From the NCBI GenBank assembly GCA_934500835.1, contig CAKSTR010000002.1:372001-436000 (forward strand): a DNA stretch of 64,000 nucleotides. Direction: 5' to 3'. This document shows, one piece after another, positions 37,469-45,544 of the stretch. Numbering within the stretch: position 1 is the stretch's first letter; each line of letters opens with the position of its first letter. The DNA is from an uncultured Paracoccaceae bacterium (GTDB taxonomy: Bacteria > Pseudomonadota > Alphaproteobacteria > Rhodobacterales > Rhodobacteraceae). Below the pieces are notes generated by a model. That model did not search any database and had not been told where the DNA came from. It saw nothing but the letters and a program-made list of their open reading frames with translations. A program made the translations under genes and the position numbers.

Positions 37469-37663
37469 CACACCGAAGGAAGATTGTGGAGTCCAGTCAA
37501 CAGGTTAGGTGCATATGACCGCGTCAGCGGTGGTTTACCCACAGGAAACGTTGTTTCCTCAAAGTGCGAATGAACCGTTCCGGATAATTTGATCAAATTT
37601 ACTGCGCGCGGCGACTGGGAGCCTTCTGTTGCCTGTTTCGAATGTTCTCATTATGTTCTAATC

Positions 37664-37990
37664 ATGCCCGACAAGGTCACACATCTGCGAGGATACCACC
37701 CCCGGAATCCGCCGTACCAGCTTGGTGCGGCGGCGGCGGCGAACATGCTGCTTGTGGTGCGTTGTTCGGGGTGCAGGCGGTGCGTCCACTATCTGGCGGC
37801 GGACCTGTTGCCGATCCTCGGGGCGCTGCATCCGTGTGTGATCCCGCCCGGCGTTTGCAAGACGTGCCGAACGGCGGAATTCATGCGAGTCGAATGGCGA
37901 CAGGTTCACCCGGGGGACCTAGGGCAGTTGATTGTCAGAAGGCCCGGTAAGCCGGTGACGGCTTATCGGTGGCGGGATGGGCCGCTCTAA
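37664..37990 (+). CDS. small CxxC zinc-ribbon-like protein
   Basis: 108 aa from ATG 37664; an earlier in-frame start at 37589 is possible. Two cysteine pairs separated by about 35 residues (CSGCRRC and CKTCRT) suggest a zinc ribbon. Between them lies VHYLAADLLPILG, and after them MRVEWRQVHPGDLG. Similar short zinc-ribbon proteins are frequent in alphaproteobacterial phages and islands. It is the only clear plus-strand protein gene in the island and overlaps the convergent HNH stop by four bases. Confidence 0.6.
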   Translation: MPDKVTHLRGYHPRNPPYQLGAAAAANMLLVVRCSGCRRCVHYLAADLLPILGALHPCVIPPGVCKTCRTAEFMRVEWRQVHPGDLGQLIVRRPGKPVTAYRWRDGPL

Positions 37991-38637
37991 CGTGGTAATT
38001 GGAGGTAATCAACAAAGTCTTCCGACATCTCATACCGATAGACATTGTTAAATGTGATATCCACGAGCGCGCCGTAATTCGTCATGACCTTAAGCTTGCC
38101 CAACAGTTCGTCGTGCTCTTGGAGAAAATAAGTGAAGTAGGGGCGGTCTTGACCACTGTAAACCAAACCCTTTCTCATGGCGATTAGTTCACGTGTGAAA
38201 CGGCTACCAGCGATGTCAGCGCGCATCTCGGCCACAAGCTCAGGCATCATCTTTTCCAACCGCTCAAAGCTTCGTGAAATGACAACAGAAAAGCCACGCA
38301 AGCCAAGGTAAGCGCGCATCTCGGCAAGTGTCTTCCATTCCCGCAGGAGGTCGGTCGAGTGGCTGACGATGTCAGAGTCGATCAATCGGCTACAGGTCTG
38401 ACAAAGCCAGATACCATTCTCAGCGCTGGCCCGCTCTTCCGGGGTGAGTTGTGGGTCATACCTAGGACCTCCCTCGGCGGCGGCGGTTATATGTGCGGCA
38501 ACACCTATGCTTGCTGTGTCGGTTCCGCCATCCGGGCCAATCGTCGGGCGGAGACAAGTGGGGCAGGAACAGCGGTAGCCCGCTCGCTGTGCGATCTGCC
38601 GCGTTACGGGTTGTCTGAAATCATCGCGTGTACTCAT
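37987..38637 (-). CDS. HNH-endonuclease-like protein
   Basis: 216 aa from ATG 38637; an in-frame TTG lies 30 bases upstream. The N-terminal half has the zinc-finger nuclease pattern: RCSCPTC, then AAHITAAAEGGPRYDPQLTPEERASAENGIWLC, then CSRLIDSD, with His in AAHI and Asn in ENGI as HNH residues. The C-terminal half (about 115-216) is not recognised and could be a sensor. This HNH form occurs in anti-phage proteins, so it may be defence cargo. Next to the candidate origin. Confidence 0.7.
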   Translation of the reverse strand: MSTRDDFRQPVTRQIAQRAGYRCSCPTCLRPTIGPDGGTDTASIGVAAHITAAAEGGPRYDPQLTPEERASAENGIWLCQTCSRLIDSDIVSHSTDLLREWKTLAEMRAYLGLRGFSVVISRSFERLEKMMPELVAEMRADIAGSRFTRELIAMRKGLVYSGQDRPYFTYFLQEHDELLGKLKVMTNYGALVDITFNNVYRYEMSEDFVDYLQLPR

Positions 38638-38676
38638 GACAGGAATAGGCACCTTGGGTAGCGACAATGCAAGGGC

Positions 38677-38993
38677 GGCAGGGGTGGCAGGGGTAAGGCA
38701 GGGGTGCAGAAAAAGCTACCCCTGCCTAATATTTCTTATGCAATTCAATGCTTTACAGGTCTGGGCAGGGGTGGCAGGGGTAGTTTAAGTCATAGTATAG
38801 AGAAAAGAGATATATCCTTGAGAAAAGGTCATGGTCGGAAAGGATATATGCCTTCTCTACACACCACGGCGGACCCTTACCCCTGCCACCCCTGCCTGCC
38901 CTGCTATCGTCCATTAAGCAACTGAATTACTTAAATATTATTGGGCAGGGGTCGCTAAATCTACCCCTGCCGCCACCCCTGCCTACCCCTGCC
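38677..38993. other. candidate replication origin: 12 mirror-ordered 9-bp iterons
   Basis: Twelve perfect copies of GGCAGGGGT or its complement ACCCCTGCC. Forward: 38677, 38686, 38697, 38764, 38773, 38944. Reverse: 38718, 38879, 38888, 38963, 38975, 38985 (left ends). Order +++-++ then --+---, an exact mirror about 38830-38835. The centre holds ATATATCCTT (38810-38819) facing AAGGATATAT (38840-38849). AT-rich arms (38727-38757 and 38898-38943) are themselves similar in inverted sense (AATATTT, AATTCA, GCTT). It lies immediately 3' of the primase gene, where satellites such as SaPIs carry their origin. Confidence 0.75.
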
Positions 38994-39006
38994 CGGCAAA
39001 CGAAAA

Positions 39007-39024
39007 GACCGCCTTACGGCGGTC
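39007..39024 (-). terminator. Rho-independent terminator of the primase gene
   Basis: GACCGCC-loop-GGCGGTC, followed on the minus strand by TTTTCG. It is 10 bp past the primase stop and separates it from the iteron array. Confidence 0.88.
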
Positions 39025-39033
39025 CTCTCCACT

Positions 39034-42000
39034 TCATTTCTCGGGGACCTCTGGTCCCGGCGTCTCGCCTTCCTCGGCATCCGGCGTCTTTGTCATCCTG
39101 TAAATCACCGTCTTGTCGCGCGGGTCTGCCATGCCCTCAAAGCTGACCAACTGGTCGCCCACCTGATACGGCTTCCGCGCAAACACCTTCATACGTGCGC
39201 CGATCTGGCCTGAAGTTTTATAGGCCCCGTCGAACGTGCTGTAGCCCCAGCCATTGATCTGGATAGGGTCGGGTGCCTCGTCCCCCTGCTTGATTTCGGC
39301 CCGGTCTGTACCATTGAGCAACGCTTGGATGCTGACAGTCGGCACAGCGTCCTTTCCCTTCCCAAGGGGCCGTGTACCACCGGCTCGGAACAGGGTTCCG
39401 TCAGGGAATTCAGCCATGACATAGAGAAGCTGCACCAGCCCATCGTCTGCACTGTCGATGGCTTTGGCCCGCTCTTCTGCCTGTCCACCGAGGAAGCCCT
39501 GAAAATCCGCAGCCTTCAGGATTCCGCCCATGACCTCGGCCCAATCCTCATATGATGCCAGAGAGGTTTCGGCGCGTTTCATGCCTTTGGCCACCCAGTT
39601 CTGGATCAGAGTCAGGCAGGCCCATACCAGCATGGGGCGGTTGGCGCTCACCCATTGCCGCACGTTCTTGTGACGCCATCCCTTTGCCGGGGTGCGGTTC
39701 TCGGGGTCTGGGACTCCCGCGTCCAAAAGGATCAGGATCAGCCGCCGCAGCACGTCGCTGTTTGCGGTGATGTTATTGCCTGTGAACGTCCAGACGGTTC
39801 GGACAGGAACCGTAACCGTCTGCGACTTGCCAAGGATGCGCGCCTGATAGGTTTGCGCCGTCATCGCGGATGCTAGTTCGCCGCTGCCAATTGATTTGTC
39901 GATGTTGTCGAACAAGACAAATGGAGCACCTTCCGCCAAAGCTGCCGACAGGGTTTTGCCTACCTCTTCGTTCGTTGTGGGGAAGGTCATAGCTGGCGCG
40001 GGTGATCCGGTTGCAATCAGTGTCAGCAGGTCCACCAGCAAGGATGCACCTGTGCCGGGTCCGGGCTTGGTGAACATGTGCCCGGGCGTCGGGCCTGCGA
40101 TCATGGCCCGACAAAACGGCAGGAGCATGAATGCGATTGCATGGGTGACGGCATGGGCATGATCGCGGCTTTCACCCGCCAACGTTCCGACGATCTGATC
40201 CCGGTCCATTCCGCCAAGGGGGAAGTCGGCTAGGACTTCCTCCACCAGCAAGCGCTTGGCCTCTTTCACTTCCTCGGGTGTCGGTTCACCGCTGACGCGG
40301 TCTAGTGCAAGTCCACCTTTAGCCAGGTACACCTTTGCCCCTGCGTGATAACCGTCTTCCTCCACAAGGTTGCCGTCCATATCAAAGAACGGGGTCGAGG
40401 GCACAGCCAGAATCTCGGGCAGCGTGTCGGCAAACTCATGGTCATTGAAGATTCCCTTGACCACCAGTTCGGGGGGCACAACGCCTTGCACAGCCCCATC
40501 GCCGTCTGTGATTTTTTCCCAGCGTGTGATTTTGTGTAGGGCAGTGAACAGAGAGTCCTTGCTCTCGATCAGCCGCACCCGGTTGCGGGCACTGTCCGCC
40601 ACAGAGTATGCTCCGCCGAATTGGAAGATGCAGGGGCTTTCTTCATTTGCCACCACAATACGCGCCTGCGCATAGTCCACCTGATCAGAGAAATCACTGT
40701 GGATCGACTGGACCGGGATTCCCCCGACCAACTTGGCCTTTTCCTTCGGTTTTAGCTTCGCTTCCGCCTTCCACAGGCGGTTGAACGCGTCAGCCCCCAG
40801 CGGGGTCTGTGCTGTGACAACGCCTTTCAGGCGGGCCTGTACGGTCGAGTCCGCCCCATCCGCGATTGCTTCCCGGATCAATGCGAGGATTTCGGGTTCT
40901 GTGGTGTCGGTTGACATGGTGCTGGCCTGCGACAGCAGGCGGTCGCGAAGGCTGGCGGATTCCTCTGGCGTTTGTTCAACGTCTTCCTTTTTCTGCCGCT
41001 CGCCTTCCACCCATACCCGCGCATTCCCGATCTCGGAATCGAGGTGATAGTCGGTCGCATACCGCGTAATCGCCCGGTCGTTGTCGCAGGGAGCATCAAG
41101 GATGGCTTCCCGCAAAAGGTCTTTCAGGTCGTCGGAATCCCCCTCAGGGAAGGCCCACCACCACGCGCAAGCCGCAGCGTAGATGGCCGTGTTGAAACCC
41201 GTGAGGCCATCCCCGTCCCCGAAGGATGCCAGACGCTCGTCAAAGGTTTGTGGAGCCGTTTCCCCGTGCGCGGTGTAGCTGCCTTTCGGGGTCTGCCGCG
41301 CCTTTTTTGGTTTTGGGTTGGATTCGGTCTGATGCTTCTTTGAGACTTCAAAGGCCCGCTGTTCCAACCATTCCGGGGCCACGGCGATTTCGCATTCGTC
41401 GGGCGAACACCCGTCTAGCCACTGATAGAAGCCCCCGGATTCATGGATCGAGGGGCAGACCAGCATTTGCCCGCCTTCGCCCCGGATGTCGATCTTTGTT
41501 GCGAAAGCTGATGCCGAATTGAAGATAGGGCGACCGTGCCCTCGGAAGATGTAGTGCCTCCCACCACTTCCTGTGATCTGGGCCACGGTCTTTGGCAGTG
41601 GCCCGTGCTCATCCTCTAGCGCAGCCAAGTTCTTCAGACCCAGCGGGCCGTCAACGTCCACCACAAACAGGTCACAGCCGGGCGGGAACGCAATAGACAC
41701 GTTCCGTGGACACCATATCTTATTGTAATTCTTCGGGGGCTTCCCCTTCCTGCCCACAGGATAGATACCGTCGCCCGTCCACCCTCGGATGATTTGATCC
41801 CGGTCGGTGCTGGCGCGCTTCTCCCAGCCCGTTCCCCGTGGAATTTTTGCCGAAGTGCTGCCTTTCGCCCAGCCAGTGCCAAGCGCGGTTTTTGGATCGA
41901 CAGCATGGGAGTCGATCACGTGGAAGCCGTGACTTGCGTAATTGAGTGCACAGGCCAACGTCATAATGTTGTGGTCTGCCACATCCGCGTAACGCGTATC

Positions 42001-42291
42001 AGCCCGTCTAAGCCCGCCATCCCAGAGAATGCGGCGGGCGTCCGCCAGCCATGCAGGCACCTTGGCCTCTGCGCGCTCTCGCGCGCTCTGTGCCCGTTCG
42101 GTGTGATACAGTGAGAGGCGCGGCGGTGCCCCCCAGAACCCCGGAAGCCTGTCCTTGGGGGTCGGCTTGAAAGGAACAACGGAAGCCGAACGGCTCGGCC
42201 CGTACTCATCCACCTGCGGGTCGCCGCCTGCGATTGTAACCGGGTTTGCCGGGCTATCCGGCGGCGCTTTCCGCGCAGTCGTGTGTGTCAT
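39034..42291 (-). CDS. primase-polymerase / helicase-like replication protein
   Basis: 1085 aa from ATG 42291 with AAAAGGCAGG upstream; an in-frame TTG is 15 bases earlier. The N-terminal prim-pol domain (about 105-300) shows FVVDVDG with Asp212 and Asp214, SGGRHYIF with the motif II histidine, and KIDIRGEGG with the third acidic residue. The C-terminal half (about 680-930) resembles a D5/P4-type SF3 helicase: a P-loop-like KPGPGTGASLL at about 743-751, Walker B-like FVLFDNID, and TVWTFTGNNI as the sensor. The P-loop Lys is Ala. The last 150 residues may bind the origin. Expected to initiate replication of the excised element. Confidence 0.87.
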   Translation of the reverse strand: MTHTTARKAPPDSPANPVTIAGGDPQVDEYGPSRSASVVPFKPTPKDRLPGFWGAPPRLSLYHTERAQSARERAEAKVPAWLADARRILWDGGLRRADTRYADVADHNIMTLACALNYASHGFHVIDSHAVDPKTALGTGWAKGSTSAKIPRGTGWEKRASTDRDQIIRGWTGDGIYPVGRKGKPPKNYNKIWCPRNVSIAFPPGCDLFVVDVDGPLGLKNLAALEDEHGPLPKTVAQITGSGGRHYIFRGHGRPIFNSASAFATKIDIRGEGGQMLVCPSIHESGGFYQWLDGCSPDECEIAVAPEWLEQRAFEVSKKHQTESNPKPKKARQTPKGSYTAHGETAPQTFDERLASFGDGDGLTGFNTAIYAAACAWWWAFPEGDSDDLKDLLREAILDAPCDNDRAITRYATDYHLDSEIGNARVWVEGERQKKEDVEQTPEESASLRDRLLSQASTMSTDTTEPEILALIREAIADGADSTVQARLKGVVTAQTPLGADAFNRLWKAEAKLKPKEKAKLVGGIPVQSIHSDFSDQVDYAQARIVVANEESPCIFQFGGAYSVADSARNRVRLIESKDSLFTALHKITRWEKITDGDGAVQGVVPPELVVKGIFNDHEFADTLPEILAVPSTPFFDMDGNLVEEDGYHAGAKVYLAKGGLALDRVSGEPTPEEVKEAKRLLVEEVLADFPLGGMDRDQIVGTLAGESRDHAHAVTHAIAFMLLPFCRAMIAGPTPGHMFTKPGPGTGASLLVDLLTLIATGSPAPAMTFPTTNEEVGKTLSAALAEGAPFVLFDNIDKSIGSGELASAMTAQTYQARILGKSQTVTVPVRTVWTFTGNNITANSDVLRRLILILLDAGVPDPENRTPAKGWRHKNVRQWVSANRPMLVWACLTLIQNWVAKGMKRAETSLASYEDWAEVMGGILKAADFQGFLGGQAEERAKAIDSADDGLVQLLYVMAEFPDGTLFRAGGTRPLGKGKDAVPTVSIQALLNGTDRAEIKQGDEAPDPIQINGWGYSTFDGAYKTSGQIGARMKVFARKPYQVGDQLVSFEGMADPRDKTVIYRMTKTPDAEEGETPGPEVPEK

Positions 42292-42319
42292 GTCCTGCCT
42301 TTTCAATATCTTGCGGTCG

Positions 42320-42493
42320 TTAGTTGATAGTTGATAGCTTCGCAGCCTGCCGGGCTACCCGGGCCGCGATCCGCGACAATTCTTCCATATTTCCCGGAGC
42401 AAGACCCCGCTCGGCGCGGTCTTTGATTTCCTCTGCGAGGGTCAGAATTTCGGTCTCGGAGGCGGCGGTCGCGCCAAGGTGAATGATCGGCAT
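42320..42493 (-). CDS. 57-aa hypothetical protein upstream of the primase
   Basis: From ATG 42493, preceded by GGAAG; MPIIHLGATAASETEI then a helical, charged stretch ending RVARQAAKLSTIN. Stop lies 28 bp before the primase start, so the two are probably co-transcribed. No family recognised. Confidence 0.6.
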   Translation of the reverse strand: MPIIHLGATAASETEILTLAEEIKDRAERGLAPGNMEELSRIAARVARQAAKLSTIN

Positions 42494-42717
42494 GGGTCTT
42501 CCTTTTCGGTTGGTTTCTGCGCCGTCCAATACAGCCGAATCAGTCAACGGCAAAGAAGAATCTGGACGAGGAATGTGCGTCAAAACTCAGATATTAAATG
42601 GAAATTCAGCTTGAAGCGCAATTCTTGCTTGCGACTTTCCGGGGCTAAAGTGGTCTTTCTGTCTAAGCCGCTGATTTGCGTGATTTTAGCTTGGCAAGTG
42701 AAAATGTGCCAAAATCT

Positions 42718-42736
42718 GGAAAATGTGACATTTTCC
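42718..42736. promoter_or_regulatory. 19-bp perfect palindrome, operator-like
   Basis: GGAAAATGT-G-ACATTTTCC, nine-base arms, in a 254-bp AT-rich gap (42494-42747) ahead of the primase unit. A half-site GAAAATGTG recurs 19 bp to the left (42700-42708). It is probably the repressor-bound control point for the replication genes. Confidence 0.6.
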
Positions 42737-42747
42737 GACATCACGTT

Positions 42748-42954
42748 TTATGACATGACTTCTGTGTCCACCCACCCAGCGAGCAACGAGCGCACCTCGT
42801 CCCCGCCGCCACCGCCACCGAATGGCGGGCAGATCGTCACCAGCCCTGCCTCGCGGAAGGCCTCCACCATCGCCACATGCTTGGCGCGCGCGTCAGCTTC
42901 TCGGGCGATCTCTGCCGCCCGGTCTTCGTCGTCCCACAGGGCCAGCGGCTTCAT
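42748..42954 (-). CDS. 68-aa hypothetical protein
   Basis: Start overlaps the upstream stop by four bases (ATGA). Acidic helical N-terminus (MKPLALWDDEDRAAEIAREADARAKH), then a glycine run GGGGGG near residue 46-51. Last gene of a chain of overlapping genes. Not recognised. Confidence 0.6.
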   Translation of the reverse strand: MKPLALWDDEDRAAEIAREADARAKHVAMVEAFREAGLVTICPPFGGGGGGDEVRSLLAGWVDTEVMS

Positions 42955-43322
42955 AGAATCCCCCCGAACGCGTCACACAGTCCAAGCGGGTCGATGGTCC
43001 GCCGCAGTGCGTCAAACTCGTTTGTATCGAGAGAAAGGGTCAGGTCGTTCGGGGGCGTTGGGGTATTTTTTGGACGACGACGCCAGACAGTGGGGGTCTC
43101 GCCGTCCCGGAAAAAATCCGCGCGGATAAGGGCGAGGTGTGCGTATCGGGGGCCGGTGATGTCGGCTACCGCCGTGAACGGGATGACAAATTTGTTCCAA
43201 GTCCCTGTCCTGTGATCAATTCGATTACAGGCCTCACTGATCAGCGCTGCAAAGTGTTCTGTGAGCTGCGCGTCAATGGTTGGGGTCATGACGTGATCGG
43301 TCATGGATAGAGGGTCGTTCAT
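42951..43322 (-). CDS. 123-aa hypothetical protein
   Basis: From ATG 43322; ATG 43304 is also possible. Contains HRTGTWNKFVIPFTAVADITGPRYAHLALIRADFF and RRRPKNTPTPPNDLTLSLDTNEFDALRRTIDPLG. No known domain. Separated from the upstream gene by a strong hairpin and coupled to the downstream one. Confidence 0.65.
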   Translation of the reverse strand: MNDPLSMTDHVMTPTIDAQLTEHFAALISEACNRIDHRTGTWNKFVIPFTAVADITGPRYAHLALIRADFFRDGETPTVWRRRPKNTPTPPNDLTLSLDTNEFDALRRTIDPLGLCDAFGGIL

Positions 43323-43355
43323 CAGTCTGTCTTTCTGGGGGTGAGGATTGGGGGT

Positions 43356-43385
43356 GGCGGGCCGGAGAGCAAGTTCCGGCCCGCC
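43356..43385. other. strong GC hairpin inside the small-gene operon
   Basis: GGCGGGCCGGA / TCCGGCCCGCC, perfect 11-bp arms with an 8-nt loop, in the only sizeable gap (99 bp) of the operon. There is no U-run on the minus strand, so it may be an attenuator, processing site or protein-bound RNA hairpin. Confidence 0.6.
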
Positions 43386-43421
43386 TTGGCGCGCGATTGA
43401 GGGACGCGCGCCGATCTGTGT

Positions 43422-43769
43422 TCAGGCGGCTTGCGCCAGCGCCAAAATTCTGTCCATCGTCGGAGAGATGGCGAATATGCCGCGCGCTTGCGCCCCGGCC
43501 TTCCAAGCGGCCTTGCGGGCGCTCTCTTCCGCGATCAGCGCGCGCCACCGATCATCCGCTTTGCGGATGAGTGCCGAAACATCGTCGTACTTCGCCGCGT
43601 CTTCTACGCACTCCGCCAATGTCGTGGCGCAGGTCCACGCCTCTGCGATTTGCATTCGCAGGGAATACGGTCCCGGGTGGCCATCCACCCGGCGGCGGGC
43701 ATGCGCCACCAAGAGGGCGCAAGCGTTTGCATCGGCCAAAACTTTTGCTTGTAGCACTTGCAAGGTCAT
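43422..43769 (-). CDS. 115-aa hypothetical protein
   Basis: From ATG 43769, which shares one base with the upstream stop (TGATG). Mostly helical and Ala/Arg-rich: LADANACALLVAHARRR, CATTLAECVEDAAKYDDVSALIRKADDRWRALI, ending SPTMDRILALAQAA. No family recognised. Confidence 0.65.
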   Translation of the reverse strand: MTLQVLQAKVLADANACALLVAHARRRVDGHPGPYSLRMQIAEAWTCATTLAECVEDAAKYDDVSALIRKADDRWRALIAEESARKAAWKAGAQARGIFAISPTMDRILALAQAA

Positions 43770-44026
43770 CAGCGGCGTCTCCGCCGCGTTGCGGTCTCTC
43801 TGTCCACGGTGGCCTCTGCCCGCGCCCATGCTTGTCTCTGAGCACGGGTCGGTTCAAGGAGGGCCGATAGCGTGGCGATGTCCGCTTGATTCAGAACGTC
43901 GCCCCATGTGGTAAGATATGTTCCATCGGCGCGGGGCTGGCTGATGTAAGCCGATAGCGCACCACCGTTGCGTTTAATTTGTTCGGCGATCTCGATGCGC
44001 CGTTCTGGTGTTACTGTTTTAGTCAT
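43769..44026 (-). CDS. 85-aa hypothetical protein
   Basis: Opens MTKTVTPERRIEIAEQIKRNGGALSAYI and ends with an Arg-rich tail TATRRRRR, so it may bind nucleic acid. Start overlaps the upstream stop by 8 bp and the stop is shared with the next start. Unknown function. Confidence 0.62.
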   Translation of the reverse strand: MTKTVTPERRIEIAEQIKRNGGALSAYISQPRADGTYLTTWGDVLNQADIATLSALLEPTRAQRQAWARAEATVDRETATRRRRR

Positions 44027-44294
44027 AGGTTGCCATCATGATTGTTTGAATGTCGTTTTGGTCGGCGGGAATAGGGGGCGCATCTGTGGTCAATGGATCA
44101 ACGAGTCCCTTCAGCTCTTCGCGCGTCAAATGCGCCCCCATTCTAAGAAAATCCTCCATCTGTGGGCTGTCATTCAAGATTGCGGCGATACCCATTTCAT
44201 CCACCCCGCGCCGCAGGATCATTTTGCGGACGCGGGGATTTGACAGGCAGAGTCGCCTAATCGCGGTTACGTAATTCAAACCCCGACTCCCCAT
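44019..44294 (-). CDS. 91-aa hypothetical protein
   Basis: Overlaps the upstream gene by 19 bp and the downstream one by 8 bp. Basic N-terminus (LNYVTAIRRLCLSNPRVRKMILRRG), acidic C-terminus (LTTDAPPIPADQNDIQTIMMATYD). No recognised domain. Confidence 0.6.
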   Translation of the reverse strand: MGSRGLNYVTAIRRLCLSNPRVRKMILRRGVDEMGIAAILNDSPQMEDFLRMGAHLTREELKGLVDPLTTDAPPIPADQNDIQTIMMATYD

Positions 44295-44761
44295 TCTCTT
44301 GCCAATGCCATTCGAGTGGAGGCAGGCTGCGTTAGAATGTACGCCAACTTCTCCGCGTCATTGAGGCGGGCTGGATCAAATGCCGCTGACGCGGCTTTGG
44401 GATTGGCGCGCGCCTCGGTCATGATCCGCGCGGCACGATTTAGGTATGCGCTATCAGATTCAGGCTCCGCCTCGGCTTCGGCTTTTACGGACTTTTGTTT
44501 CTTCGTTTGCAGATAGTTGCGTCCTGCAACGGATTTCACCTTTTCCAATTCTGCGATAAAGTTTTCGTCGCTGGTGTCTAGCTTCTCGGCCCCCAGAACG
44601 GCAGCGCGCACGTTCACAAGACTCGCCACCTCTTCAAGGGTCAACGTCGCGCCGTAATTCGCTTTTGCCATGGCCATCACGGCGGCGGTTGTCTCGGTCA
44701 TACGATCCGAGAGGGTCGGATTAGAGTTGACCATGTCGAAAAATGTCTTTTGTTCACTCAT
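44276..44761 (-). CDS. 161-aa hypothetical protein
   Basis: From ATG 44761, overlapping the upstream stop by 8 bp. Helical N-terminal half (MTETTAAVMAMAKANYGATLTLEEVASLVNVRAAVLG), a Lys/Glu-rich linker (KQKSVKAEAEAEPESDS) and a C-terminal helical part. Two-domain layout; no family recognised. CCGCTGACGCGG occurs inside it at 44383. Confidence 0.65.
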   Translation of the reverse strand: MSEQKTFFDMVNSNPTLSDRMTETTAAVMAMAKANYGATLTLEEVASLVNVRAAVLGAEKLDTSDENFIAELEKVKSVAGRNYLQTKKQKSVKAEAEAEPESDSAYLNRAARIMTEARANPKAASAAFDPARLNDAEKLAYILTQPASTRMALAREWGVGV

Positions 44762-45266
44762 TTGGATATCCGCCAAAAATAATTGCTGCTTCCTGCAAAA
44801 TTTCATCCCAATCCCGAGTCGGAACCTCGCCCAGAACGATATATCTGAGACATTCACTATTCAGCAGAATGAGAAGATTCACGCGTTCCAAAGTCGGGAG
44901 AAAGCTAATCCCGCCGCGCATCCGGTAAACAACGGCGCTCAACACGGAGCGGCAGAACCGATAACGGTCTCGGATTTCGGAATTTTGCCCGCCAATCCAT
45001 TCCTCCAATAGGATTGCAGTGGCAAAGGATTTGGCGCTGTTCTCGCCCGGGTCCCCATCATCAAACGCGTTGGCAAATAGGGGTGCAATTTCCCGTCCTT
45101 TTTTGCAGCGGGGCAGAATTGCCCCGATGTGATGCCGGGCGGGCTGGGGCTGCGAACCTTGCTTGCGGGGGCGGTATGGCCGCAGGCCGCGAAGGCGGTT
45201 CGTCACCGTGGAGCGGGTGACTCCCCATGCTTCGGTGAGGGTTTGGCGGTCGATTAGAAGGCTCAT
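44754..45266 (-). CDS. HTH protein, first gene of the small-gene operon (regulator or small-terminase-like)
   Basis: 170 aa. The N-terminus LIDRQTLTEAWGVTRSTVTNRLRGLRPYRPRKQG looks like a helix-turn-helix with a basic arm. The remainder (about 75-165) is helical and hydrophobic. Such short HTH-first proteins in phages are often small terminase subunits of the Nu1/DUF1441 kind, excisionases or regulators. The leading position favours a regulator; a packaging-specificity role would fit a satellite. Not decided. Confidence 0.6.
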   Translation of the reverse strand: MSLLIDRQTLTEAWGVTRSTVTNRLRGLRPYRPRKQGSQPQPARHHIGAILPRCKKGREIAPLFANAFDDGDPGENSAKSFATAILLEEWIGGQNSEIRDRYRFCRSVLSAVVYRMRGGISFLPTLERVNLLILLNSECLRYIVLGEVPTRDWDEILQEAAIIFGGYPNE

Positions 45267-45404
45267 AAATTGTCCATTGACATAGGTATCGTTTTCTGAA
45301 TCACGTTATACTCTAAATGATTCGGAAAGTCGATTCTTCGGCCCGGAACGGGTCAAAACTTTCGTCCACAGGGCGGGCTGCGGGCCAAAAATGGAATGAA
45401 AAAT

Positions 45405-45422
45405 AGCCCCCTGACGGGGGCT
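45405..45422 (-). terminator. terminator between integrase and operon
   Basis: AGCCCCC-TGAC-GGGGGCT followed on the minus strand by ATTTTTC. It lies about 120 bp past the integrase stop and 140 bp before the operon start. The gap 45267-45404 otherwise shows only AT-rich promoter-like DNA. Confidence 0.75.
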
Positions 45423-45490
45423 TCACCTAATCAGCGTGTTGGCGCTTCACCCCGCTACGGTGTCGGCGCGTCCCCCGCCAAAAAAGCGAA

Positions 45491-45515
45491 AGGCCCGGCT
45501 TGTGGGCGGGCCTTG
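45491..45515 (-). terminator. integrase terminator
   Basis: AAGGCCCGCC / GGCCGGGCCTT-type stem with a 5-nt loop; the minus strand continues CGCTTTTTT. Thirty bp past the integrase stop. Confidence 0.8.
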
Positions 45516-45544
45516 GCTGTGTGGTCTGGGGCGGGGCGATCAGG

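Noticed and set aside
38677..38993. CRISPR array from repeated 9-mers
   Set aside because: Repeats are far too short, occur in both orientations and have irregular spacing; no cas gene is nearby.
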